Below, in pieces: positions 9,218 through 16,354 of a stretch of DNA of 64,000 nucleotides (positions within the stretch are counted from its first letter, which is position 1; each line of letters begins with the position of its first letter). A program made the position numbers and the translations under genes. This DNA is from Spirosoma endophyticum (GTDB lineage: Bacteria; Bacteroidota; Bacteroidia; Cytophagales; Spirosomataceae): the NCBI RefSeq assembly GCF_900112365.1, contig NZ_FOLQ01000001.1:186001-250000 (forward strand), given 5' to 3'. The notes under the pieces are model-generated. The model saw nothing but the letters and a program-made list of their open reading frames with translations, had not been told where the DNA came from and ran no database searches.

Positions 9218-10993
9218 ATGACTAGTAAGCTTTATTGGCTAACCATAATAATCACTTTTTGGAGACTTTTGGATGGGCCTGTTGCCGATGCGCAGGTACC
9301 TGCCGATGCTCAGAAACGGTATAAGGCCGCCGTGCAGCTGATACAGGCCGGCGACTATGAGCGAGCCAAATCTGAATTGAATAGTTTCACGCAGCAGGAG
9401 AGTCCGTTAGCTCCTTATGCCCATTATCACTACGCGCTGGCCGCGTTTCGGCAGAAGAATTACAGTCAGTCCCGGCTCATGCTGAAGCAGTTAATGACGC
9501 GTTTCCCGAACTGGCGCAAGCTGGACGATGCCCATTATCTGTTCGCGGCTGTGAGCATGGAACTGACGCAGTACGAAGATGCACTGACCGCCATTCAGCA
9601 AATAAGTGACCAGACGCTGCGGCCGGACGTAACGAAACTCGAACAGAATTTCATACCGCGCCTTACAGACCTGAACCGCTTGAAGCAGTTGAACAGGGAT
9701 TTTCCGAATGATCGAATTGTTGGGCTGACGTTGATCGACCTGATTCAGCGGACGGCCAGTGATAAGGATGATCTGGAGCTATCCGATCGGCTCACGAATC
9801 GGTTTGGGGTACCGGGCGTGGTCGCTACGTCTACCAGCAGTACGACGGCTTCTTCGGCTAACCGGCCGGCATCGGCAGTGATGCAGCCGAGTCGTAATGC
9901 GCGCCCGAAAGGGTATTATAACGTAGCGGTGATGTTCCCGTTTCGGCTGGATGAGTTCGATGCTGAGAAACGGGGGCGCTCCAATCAATACGTATACGAT
10001 CTGTACGACGGCATCAAAATGGCGAAAGCGCAGTTGCAGGAAGAAGGGATTACGGTGAACCTGTTTGCCTATGACCTTGACAACGATGCGAATAAGACGC
10101 TGGAATTGGTGAATAGTCCGACGTTTGCCCAGACAGATATGATTATTGGGCCGCTCTACGTCGAACCCAACCGGATTGCAGCGGCCTATGCCAATCAGAA
10201 AAATATTCTGCTGCTGAATCCTACGGCAACAAGCAGTGAGTTGATTGCCAACCAGCCGATGTCGTTTCTGGCGCAACCGTCCGTGAATCAACAGGCGCTA
10301 AAAGTAGCGGAACAAGCCATTAACCTCAACATGGGGCGCCGGGCCGCCATTTATTTTGGTACGTCCCGCAAGGATTCACTAATGGCCGTCGCGTATCAGA
10401 ATGAACTGAAGCGGCAGAATTTTCAGGTTATTGACTTTCGGAAACTAAGTGGTAACGCCCAGATGATGGCCAATGCCATGCAGCCCGCCGGACCAGTCAC
10501 GACTGCGCGTCCGGCGAACATGACGGCAACCGTTAGTCTGGGGCATATTTTCTTTGCCAGTAGCAATGACGAGGATGGGGGGCGTCTGCTCGATGCCTTA
10601 AGTCGCCGGAAAGTGAGTGGTCCCCTGATTGCCACGGCTTCGGCTTTTGACTTTTATCGAAGTCCACTCTCAACGTTCACACGTCGGGAGTTGTATTTGC
10701 TTTATCCCGACTTTATTGATTCATCCCGGGAGCCGGTCATTGCGTTTGAGGAAGAGTACGTAGCGAAGCGTAACACCATTCCCTCTGTTTTTTCCAGTGA
10801 AGGCTACGATATGATGCTTTTTTTTGGCCGACAGCTGGCTAAAAATGGTACCCAATTACGTAACCGGGCCAATCTGCGTTCTGATACGGACGACTATTTA
10901 CTGTCGGGATTTGATTATACACAAACTAATGAAAACCAGATCGTTCCCATTGTGAAGTATGAAGACGGGCGGTTTGTGAAAATTAATGAGTGA
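9218..10993 (+). CDS. Secreted TPR plus type 1 periplasmic-binding-fold protein
   Basis: 591 aa. I place the start at 9218 because it gives a signal peptide (YWLTIIITFWRLLDG, cleavage near VADA) and lies after the yidC terminator; the in-frame start at 9116 would be ahead of that hairpin. Residues about 30-190 form helical TPR-like repeats (YAHYHYALAAFRQKNYSQSR, YLFAAVSMELTQYEDALTAI). A Ser/Thr linker leads to a domain resembling type 1 periplasmic-binding proteins or LpoA (YYNVAVMFPFRLD, IIGPLYVEPNRIAAAYANQ, LLLNPTATS). In other bacteria this fold binds amino acids or regulates peptidoglycan synthases. Lack of adjacent ABC permease genes suggests it is not a simple transporter subunit. The stop codon overlaps an inverted repeat. 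Confidence 0.75.
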   Translation: MTSKLYWLTIIITFWRLLDGPVADAQVPADAQKRYKAAVQLIQAGDYERAKSELNSFTQQESPLAPYAHYHYALAAFRQKNYSQSRLMLKQLMTRFPNWRKLDDAHYLFAAVSMELTQYEDALTAIQQISDQTLRPDVTKLEQNFIPRLTDLNRLKQLNRDFPNDRIVGLTLIDLIQRTASDKDDLELSDRLTNRFGVPGVVATSTSSTTASSANRPASAVMQPSRNARPKGYYNVAVMFPFRLDEFDAEKRGRSNQYVYDLYDGIKMAKAQLQEEGITVNLFAYDLDNDANKTLELVNSPTFAQTDMIIGPLYVEPNRIAAAYANQKNILLLNPTATSSELIANQPMSFLAQPSVNQQALKVAEQAINLNMGRRAAIYFGTSRKDSLMAVAYQNELKRQNFQVIDFRKLSGNAQMMANAMQPAGPVTTARPANMTATVSLGHIFFASSNDEDGGRLLDALSRRKVSGPLIATASAFDFYRSPLSTFTRRELYLLYPDFIDSSREPVIAFEEEYVAKRNTIPSVFSSEGYDMMLFFGRQLAKNGTQLRNRANLRSDTDDYLLSGFDYTQTNENQIVPIVKYEDGRFVKINE

Positions 10994-11065
10994 ACAAGCA
11001 AAAGAGTGAACGAGTGAATTGACTTATACAGTTTTTCGCTCTTTCATTCTTTTGCTCTTTCGCTC
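10988..11065. repeat. Word-repeat inverted repeat between the TPR/PBP gene and hemL
   Basis: The left arm (10988-11018) is made of GAGTGAAC-like words and the right arm (11035-11065) of TTCGCTCTTT-like words. Over 31 positions 25 match as a reverse complement, and several of the rest are G-U compatible. The left arm overlaps the stop codon of the gene before, and the right arm ends nine bases ahead of the hemL ATG at 11075. There is no plain T-tract terminator elsewhere in this gap. Confidence 0.75.
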
Positions 11066-11074
11066 TTTCAGCAT

Positions 11075-12364
11075 ATGACAACGAGCGAGCAACTGTTTGA
11101 AAAAGCCAAAACGCTGATTCCAGGTGGGGTTAACTCACCGGTTCGGGCGTTTCGGGCGGTGGGTGGATCACCCATCTTTATTAAATCAGCTAAAGGGCCT
11201 TACCTCTATGATGAGGATGGACGCCAGTATATTGAACTGATCAACTCGTGGGGCCCAATGATTCTGGGCCATGCGTTTGAACCCGTTGAAAAAGCCGTTC
11301 GCGATGCCATTCAGCATTCGTTTTCGTTTGGCGCACCCACGCGAAAGGAAGTTGAAATGGCTGAATTGATCACCACGATGGTTCCTTCCGTGGAGAAGGT
11401 GCGTATGGTCAATTCCGGTACGGAGGCTACGATGGCCGCTATTCGGGTGGCACGGGGATTTACGGGCCGTGACAAGATGATCAAGTTTGAGGGGTGTTAC
11501 CACGGCCACGGTGACTCATTCCTGATTGCGGCCGGGAGTGGGGCCATGACGATGGGGATTCCTGACAGCCCGGGCGTGACCAAAGCCACTGCTGCTGATA
11601 CCCTTACCGCGCCCTTTAATGATCTGGCAGCTGTTGAAGCGTTGTTGGATAACAACCACAACCAGGTGGCCGCCATCATTCTGGAACCCGTTGTGGGTAA
11701 TATGGGTTGCGTACTGCCTGAACCGGGATTTCTAGAGGGCATCCGCGACCTCTGCGATAGACATGGCGTCGTCCTGATTTTCGACGAGGTGATGACCGGT
11801 TTCCGACTGGCGAAAGGGGGGGCTCAGGAACGGTTCGGTATTACACCCGACCTGACCACGATGGGTAAAATTATTGGCGGGGGTATGCCCGTTGGCGCCT
11901 ATGGCGGCCGGGCTGATATTATGAACATGGTATCGCCCGCTGGCCCTGTCTATCAGGCTGGTACGCTTTCGGGAAATCCAATTGCCATGTCGGCGGGGTT
12001 GGCCATGCTGCATCATCTGAATGATCATCCGGACGTCTACACCCGCCTGGAAGAAATTGGAGAGAAACTGACCGTTGGTTTTCGGGCTGGTTTGCTGAAG
12101 GCCGGGCTGAACTATACCATCAATCATATCGGGTCGATGTTCACCCTGTTCATGTCTGAGCGGTCTATATCGAACTTCACCGACGCCAAGACCTGTGATC
12201 TGCCCGCATTTGGCCGGTATTTTCATGCCATGCTGGATCGGGGGGTGTATCTGGCGCCGTCGCAGTTCGAGAGTCTTTTTATGTCAGTTGCTTTAACGGA
12301 TGCGTTGATTGATCAGGTAATTCGAGCGAATGAAGAAAGCCTGCAGGTAATGATGAATAATTAA
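11075..12364 (+). CDS. hemL: Glutamate-1-semialdehyde 2,1-aminomutase
   Basis: 429 aa, the standard length. It converts glutamate-1-semialdehyde to 5-aminolevulinate in the C5 route to tetrapyrroles, using pyridoxal phosphate. Motifs include FEKAKTLIPGGVNSPVRAF at the N-terminus, MVNSGTEATMAAIRVARG for cofactor binding, LIFDEVMTGFR, and TTMGKIIGGGMPVGAYGG, where K265 is the PLP-binding lysine. The product feeds heme and also the siroheme used by the sulfite/nitrite reductase at 38168, although the genes are far apart. The ends of the gene abut inverted repeats on both sides. Confidence 0.97.
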   Translation: MTTSEQLFEKAKTLIPGGVNSPVRAFRAVGGSPIFIKSAKGPYLYDEDGRQYIELINSWGPMILGHAFEPVEKAVRDAIQHSFSFGAPTRKEVEMAELITTMVPSVEKVRMVNSGTEATMAAIRVARGFTGRDKMIKFEGCYHGHGDSFLIAAGSGAMTMGIPDSPGVTKATAADTLTAPFNDLAAVEALLDNNHNQVAAIILEPVVGNMGCVLPEPGFLEGIRDLCDRHGVVLIFDEVMTGFRLAKGGAQERFGITPDLTTMGKIIGGGMPVGAYGGRADIMNMVSPAGPVYQAGTLSGNPIAMSAGLAMLHHLNDHPDVYTRLEEIGEKLTVGFRAGLLKAGLNYTINHIGSMFTLFMSERSISNFTDAKTCDLPAFGRYFHAMLDRGVYLAPSQFESLFMSVALTDALIDQVIRANEESLQVMMNN

Positions 12365-12367
12365 GGT

Positions 12368-12444
<77 letters not shown>

Positions 12445-12449
12445 AAAAG

Positions 12450-13457
12450 ATGCGCTACTCCATTATCATCCCTGTCTTTAATCGTCCCGATGAACTTCGT
12501 GAGCTACTGTCTAGTCTGACCAGGCAGACGTACCGGAATTTCGAGGTATTGGTGATTGAAGATGGTTCCCAGGACAAGGCGGATACAGTTGTGGCGGAGT
12601 TTGCAAACCAGCTCACCATTCGCTACTTCTTTAAAGAAAATTCCGGGCAGGGATTCACCCGCAACTATGGCTTCGAACGGGCCTCGGGCGACTATTTTGT
12701 TATTTTCGATTCCGACGCGCTGATCCCCGAGCACTACTTTTCCGTTGTCAACGAACGTCTTACCAACGATTGGCTGGATGCCTACGGTGGTCCCGACGCG
12801 GCTCATCCTGATTTCACGGCCGTACAGAAAGCCATCAGTTATTCGATGACGTCGCCCTTTACGACGGGTGGCATTCGAGGGAGCAAGAAAAACCTGGGTG
12901 GTACGTATCATCCCCGTAGTTTCAATATGGGGCTGTCCCGAAACGTTTGGGAGACCATAGGTGGGTATAAAATGAGTCGGATGGGTGAGGATATCGAGTT
13001 TGCCATCCGGATCATCGAAAACGGTTTTACGACGGGACTCATTCCGCAGGCGTTCATTTACCACAAACGCCGGACAAACTTCGGCCAGTTTTTTCGCCAG
13101 TTGCGTTTTTTTGGGCGCTCCCGCATCAACATCTCGCGTTACTATCCCGCTGAGTTAAAACTTGTTCATGCGATACCGTCGCTATTTACCTTGTTTTTAG
13201 TGTCAATACCTGTTTGGGCACTGATTAGTCGAGTACTCTTCGGGCTGGCAATCGGTGCGTTGGTACTGATTACTCTACTTATTTTCATGGATGCTACGCG
13301 CAAGGAGAAAAACCTGAACGTTGGTTTTTTGAGCGTAGTCGCCACGTTCGTGCAACTGACGGGATATGGAGTGGGCTTTTTAAGCGAAGGTTGGAAGAAG
13401 TTGAGGGAACCGAAAGGCTTTCGTGAAACGGGCGCCAGCCTGGAGTATCCGTCATGA
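12450..13457 (+). CDS. Family 2 glycosyltransferase, membrane associated
   Basis: 335 aa. The start at 12450 begins directly with the GT-A core (MRYSIIIPVFNRPDELREL); the longer reading from 12384 only adds translated repeat. Conserved features are VLVIEDGSQDKADT, then YFVIFDSDALIP with a D-x-D motif (DSD, residues about 87-89), and later MGEDIEFAIRI for acceptor binding. Two hydrophobic segments near the C-terminus (about residues 240-290) anchor it in the membrane. It probably transfers a sugar from a nucleotide donor to an envelope polysaccharide or lipid, but no polysaccharide cluster surrounds it. The 15 or so C-terminal residues are polar. Confidence 0.85.
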   Translation: MRYSIIIPVFNRPDELRELLSSLTRQTYRNFEVLVIEDGSQDKADTVVAEFANQLTIRYFFKENSGQGFTRNYGFERASGDYFVIFDSDALIPEHYFSVVNERLTNDWLDAYGGPDAAHPDFTAVQKAISYSMTSPFTTGGIRGSKKNLGGTYHPRSFNMGLSRNVWETIGGYKMSRMGEDIEFAIRIIENGFTTGLIPQAFIYHKRRTNFGQFFRQLRFFGRSRINISRYYPAELKLVHAIPSLFTLFLVSIPVWALISRVLFGLAIGALVLITLLIFMDATRKEKNLNVGFLSVVATFVQLTGYGVGFLSEGWKKLREPKGFRETGASLEYPS

Positions 13458-13499
13458 ACGTATCCGATCACTACGTCAATTGCCACTAATTCCTGCCAT

Positions 13500-13566
13500 T
13501 GTATCGAATATAATAGTAAATTCGGCTTGTTCGTCGTTTACAATTCAGAAACATACATTCGATACA
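13500..13566. repeat. 10-bp inverted repeat upstream of a small membrane protein gene
   Basis: TGTATCGAAT at 13500-13509 is exactly the reverse complement of ATTCGATACA at 13557-13566, 47 bases apart. The second copy ends eight bases before the ATG at 13574. It may be a pair of regulator sites or a weak RNA stem; the sequence alone does not decide. Confidence 0.45.
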
Positions 13567-13573
13567 GCGCACT

Positions 13574-13927
13574 ATGGCAAAGCTTGCTAAACCACCCGGT
13601 CAACGATTAGTTAAACAGATGAGTACGCGCACAAAGGGACTGATAGCCGCTCCCGTGGGTCTGCTCCTGTTTAGTGTGGGCTTGTGTGTGTTTAGTGCCG
13701 CTGCGGATGCTAAATATGCCGGCGCTCCATTTCGGCAGTGGTTTTTGTGGGGTGCCTACAGCCTTATTCTGATTAACGGAGGATTGTTGCTGTTCGGTCA
13801 GGCAGTCCGGTATCGGGCTCAGTTAGACTACCGCCGGTTTGTGCGTCGTGAACTTAAAAAGCGGGATCGTGAATGGAGTCGATTTCGCCAAAAACGAAAA
13901 ACCTCGCCGACTAAGGGCGAGGCTTGA
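13574..13927 (+). CDS. Small two-helix membrane protein of unknown function
   Basis: 117 aa, not recognised as a named family. It has a basic N-terminus (MAKLAKPPGQRLVKQMSTRTK), a first membrane helix (GLIAAPVGLLLFSVGLCVFSAA, about residues 24-45), a short loop, a second helix (WFLWGAYSLILINGGLLLFGQAV, about 56-78), then a strongly basic cytosolic tail (RRFVRRELKKRDREWSRFRQKRK). Both ends are therefore probably in the cytoplasm. The last codons overlap a hairpin that reads as a terminator for the convergent small gene at 13994-14149. Confidence 0.7.
   Translation: MAKLAKPPGQRLVKQMSTRTKGLIAAPVGLLLFSVGLCVFSAAADAKYAGAPFRQWFLWGAYSLILINGGLLLFGQAVRYRAQLDYRRFVRRELKKRDREWSRFRQKRKTSPTKGEA
13890..13922 (-). 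terminator. Minus-strand intrinsic terminator, overlapping the end of a plus-strand gene
   Basis: CCTCGCC (13902-13908) pairs with GGCGAGG (13916-13922) around the loop GACTAAG. Read on the minus strand the stem is followed by GGTTTTTCGTTTTTGG, a good U-tract, so it ends transcription coming from the 51-aa gene at 13994-14149. It is encoded inside the last 35 bases of the convergent gene ending at 13927. Confidence 0.75.
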
Positions 13928-13993
13928 TACGCTATAATTGGCTGAATACGTAAGTACCGCTATGAAAAAGCCTAGTACTTATTAGTCGCCTGA

Positions 13994-14149
13994 TTAGGCT
14001 GCTTTCTTCTCGGCGAATGATGCCTTGATGGCTTCTATATCCACATTTTTGATCGTTGGCTTACGCAACAATTGCTTGATGGCATTGGTCTTGTTGTTAG
14101 CAATGGCCCGATTCCGACGCGCTTTACGCTTTAATTCCGTTACTCCCAT
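13994..14149 (-). CDS. Small basic 51-aa protein of unknown function
   Basis: The frame reads MGVTELKRKARRNRAIANNK at the start and ends in IKASFAEKKAA with a TAA stop. It is short but well supported: it has a -7 element 70 bases upstream (TATTTTTG at 14226-14219), a U-tract terminator 70 bases downstream, and a composition (many Lys, Arg, Ala, Asn, no Cys) typical of a small nucleic-acid-binding or ribosome-associated protein. The sequence suggests two helices with a short hinge at the Pro in LRKPTIKN. I cannot name a family. No other gene runs through the space on either strand. Confidence 0.75.
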   Translation of the reverse strand: MGVTELKRKARRNRAIANNKTNAIKQLLRKPTIKNVDIEAIKASFAEKKAA

Positions 14150-14218
14150 GATTGTATCTTTTTATATATCAGTTCAAATCAATTCGCCAAACCCGTTGAG
14201 GTGGGAGCGATTAAAACG

Positions 14219-14226
14219 CAAAAATA
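14219..14226 (-). promoter_or_regulatory. -7 element TATTTTTG for the 51-aa gene, inside a small inverted repeat
   Basis: On the minus strand TATTTTTG matches TAnnTTTG. It is flanked by the perfect 7-base inverted repeat AAAACGC (14213-14219) and GCGTTTT (14227-14233), so the -7 sequence sits in the loop. This arrangement could be an operator. No clear TTG is seen at -33. A transcript would have a leader of about 65 bases. Confidence 0.45.
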
Positions 14227-14233
14227 GCGTTTT

Positions 14234-14724
14234 TACAGGAAAAAGTAAATGATAGTGGCTGATATCTAAAAAAAAGTCCCTAAACGTAGTGAGCCAGACG
14301 CTTGTTGCAGGGAGTTATTGGTAAGTCAGTAACTGATTCCAGGTAGGAACGAAACTTTGATCGGTTTAAATTGACTACTACTGTATTTGTTTATTTTGAT
14401 AACCCGATTTTATGCATAGACTATAAAAGGATAATTATATTTTAACAATCGTACCAACTAGACGATCGAGGGTATAAATTGGCTTGTCTGATGTACATAG
14501 TGTATTTTATATGAAAGAGTATAATCTGATGTGGTGTGTTGTTAACTGTCTGTATGTGAGTCGATTAGTTGGGTAGATATAAGATAGTGTCCGTTTTATT
14601 TTATAATGCCAAATGCGTTCTTCCTGTTTCTTCTTGAATGCGAGTACGTCATGAATACCTTCTTTTAGTTTAGTATTATTGTAACTCAAAAATAGGAAAC
14701 AGGCCGTAATAACTCACCTACTAT
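14234..14724. other. AT-rich gene-free region
   Basis: About 490 bases of AT-rich sequence with frequent stops in all frames. One 60-codon open frame on the minus strand (14507-14689) has a composition like random AT-rich DNA and no promoter or family features, so I do not call it. I see no tRNA or strong hairpin. The region may hold the promoter of the gene at 14725. Confidence 0.4.
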
Positions 14725-15159
14725 ATGACTTTATCGCAGCGCATACGTTTACTGTCGTTTGATGACCTGCTGACCATAGCTGATACTGTTGAAAAGGAAA
14801 CCACCCGAAGAAACGACTTCATTAATTGTCTGGTAGATAGACAGGTGAAAGGATTGAAACTCACGATTAATACCCGTGATCTTTTGTACCGTATTGTCAA
14901 TACCAAAGCGATTGTTCCGGCCTCCAAACCCAATGGAGACCTAACGATCAAAGACTTGTTTACCCTATTAAAAAAGGAGGATTGGCTGCATATCGAGTAC
15001 CTGAATCCGCGGGCTTTTTTAGAAATTAAAGAGTCGCTGATTCGCCAAAAAGCGCCACTGGAAGAATACTATGGCTTGTTTGTCGAGAAAACGGCTAAAT
15101 CGATCAAAGGCCTGAATCAACAGCTTATGCAGATCGTTGATGATGAGATTTACAAATAA
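14725..15159 (+). CDS. Hypothetical protein, 144 aa, soluble and helical
   Basis: Not recognised. The protein is charged, with no signal peptide or membrane helix, and is probably mostly alpha-helical (MTLSQRIRLLSFDDLLTIAD, LFTLLKKEDWLHIEYLN). It has one Cys and no obvious catalytic motif. It follows a long AT-rich gap and faces a convergent secreted protein gene ending at 15171. The codon use looks like its neighbours, which supports a real gene. Function unknown. Confidence 0.6.
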   Translation: MTLSQRIRLLSFDDLLTIADTVEKETTRRNDFINCLVDRQVKGLKLTINTRDLLYRIVNTKAIVPASKPNGDLTIKDLFTLLKKEDWLHIEYLNPRAFLEIKESLIRQKAPLEEYYGLFVEKTAKSIKGLNQQLMQIVDDEIYK

Positions 15160-15170
15160 GCGTTGCTTAC

Positions 15171-15515
15171 TTAGGGCTGGTGCGGATTCCGCTTCTCTGA
15201 CGATTTGCCCGCCGAACCCTCTTTTGCTTTAAGAGCGGCTTGTTTCCTGGAGGCAGGAGCCGAACCATCTGGTGAGGTAGCGCGATTAGTCGTGTTTGTG
15301 GGGGGCACATACATATAAGCCCGTGAAGCACCTTCGTCAGCAATGGTCATGCTGGCGGCATTGCTTGTGGCCGGGCGTTTTCCTGGAGTCAGGTAACCTG
15401 TACCGGTCGAAGCTGTTGAGCCGCCACTACGTCCACCTGTGGTCGACTGCGCCCAACTTTTTTGTGCAAAGCCTATTGTTAACAAAAGACCGGTTGCTAC
15501 CAGGATCGTTTTCAT
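15171..15515 (-). CDS. Secreted small protein of unknown function
   Basis: 114 aa with a clear signal peptide (MKTILVATGLLLTIGFAQKS, cleavage near SWA-QS). The mature part is low in complexity, rich in Ser, Thr, Gly, Pro and Ala with scattered basic residues (GGRSGGSTASTGTGYLTPGK), and is probably disordered. No family recognised. It is on the minus strand 12 bases from the stop of the gene at 14725-15159, with which it converges. A hairpin terminator separates its start from the DUF4142 gene upstream. Confidence 0.65.
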   Translation of the reverse strand: MKTILVATGLLLTIGFAQKSWAQSTTGGRSGGSTASTGTGYLTPGKRPATSNAASMTIADEGASRAYMYVPPTNTTNRATSPDGSAPASRKQAALKAKEGSAGKSSEKRNPHQP

Positions 15516-15529
15516 AAGATATACTAGTC

Positions 15530-15558
15530 AAATCCCCGAATGACTCATTCGGGGATTT
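15530..15558 (-). terminator. Terminator after the DUF4142 gene
   Basis: AAATCCCCGAATG pairs perfectly with CATTCGGGGATTT (13 bp) around the central ACT. On the minus strand it lies 14 bases after the DUF4142 stop and ends in a T-run (ATTTGACTAG). It is symmetric enough to work in either direction. Confidence 0.8.
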
Positions 15559-15571
15559 TGCTATTCGGTTC

Positions 15572-16150
15572 TTAATTGATTTTCTTGTCGATTGCTGTTA
15601 TCGCATCCAGGTGTTTTTGCAGCGTTGGCAGTGTTTTTGCGGCAAATTCCTTGATACTTGCATCGTTCTTTTCGTCTTCGCTTGCTTTCTTGAACAGGTC
15701 GATGTCTTCTTTATGGTCGTCAACCATCATGCTGACATACTTCTTGTCAAATTCTTTCCCTGACAATTTAGCCAGTTCATTCACGTGCTCCTGTTCATCT
15801 TCGCCCAGCGTAGAGGGTAACGTAATGTTTTTGAGGGTAGCTATGGCTTTAAACTCATCATTGGCTTTCGAATGATCTTTTACCATCATGGCCCCGAAGT
15901 CCTTCACATCTTTACTCTGGGCTTTTTCCTGCGCTAACCGACCCAGTTCTACCTCCAGCATTCCACCATTGGCGGCCTTCACCGCAAACTCATTGGTGTC
16001 TTCTGGCTGACCGGTCCCGGCATCTTCTTTGGCGTCATTGGCATTCTCTGCGTTTTCAACGCTATCCGTGCTCTCTTTCTTTTTGTCGCTGCAAGCCTGG
16101 AAACTCAACGTACTAGCGGCTAGTAACAGCATCAAACTTATCTTTTTCAT
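15572..16150 (-). CDS. DUF4142 lipoprotein (ferritin-like fold expected)
   Basis: 192 aa. The N-terminus MKKISLMLLLAASTLSFQAC ends in a lipobox (FQAC), so it is a lipoprotein. An acidic linker (about residues 22-52, rich in Glu, Asp, Asn) precedes the DUF4142 helical domain, with typical blocks FAVKAANGGMLEVELGRLA, DVKDFGAMMVKDHSKAND, FDKKYVSMMVDDHKEDIDLF and a final SIKEFAAKTLPTLQKHL. Proteins of this family have a four-helix bundle resembling ferritins, but their role is not settled; a periplasmic or outer-membrane stress role is often suggested. The gene is monocistronic, bounded by the terminator at 15530-15558. Confidence 0.88.
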   Translation of the reverse strand: MKKISLMLLLAASTLSFQACSDKKKESTDSVENAENANDAKEDAGTGQPEDTNEFAVKAANGGMLEVELGRLAQEKAQSKDVKDFGAMMVKDHSKANDEFKAIATLKNITLPSTLGEDEQEHVNELAKLSGKEFDKKYVSMMVDDHKEDIDLFKKASEDEKNDASIKEFAAKTLPTLQKHLDAITAIDKKIN

Positions 16151-16354
16151 AACGTGATTGATTGGTGAATTACCTATACAACCATTAACAACGAGTTAGG
16201 TTTCGAATACCTTGTCAGGGGGCAAACTCACTGGACTATACAGTTTATTAATTAGACTAATTGATGATTTTAGACCGGTGGCGTATAAAGGCTTGATTTT
16301 GAGGTGATTTCGTAGATATTGCAGATAGCCTCTATACCAGAAACACCACTGTTC

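Noticed and set aside
14507-14689. A 60-codon minus-strand frame in the AT-rich region
   Set aside because: No promoter, no known features and amino acid use matching random AT-rich DNA.
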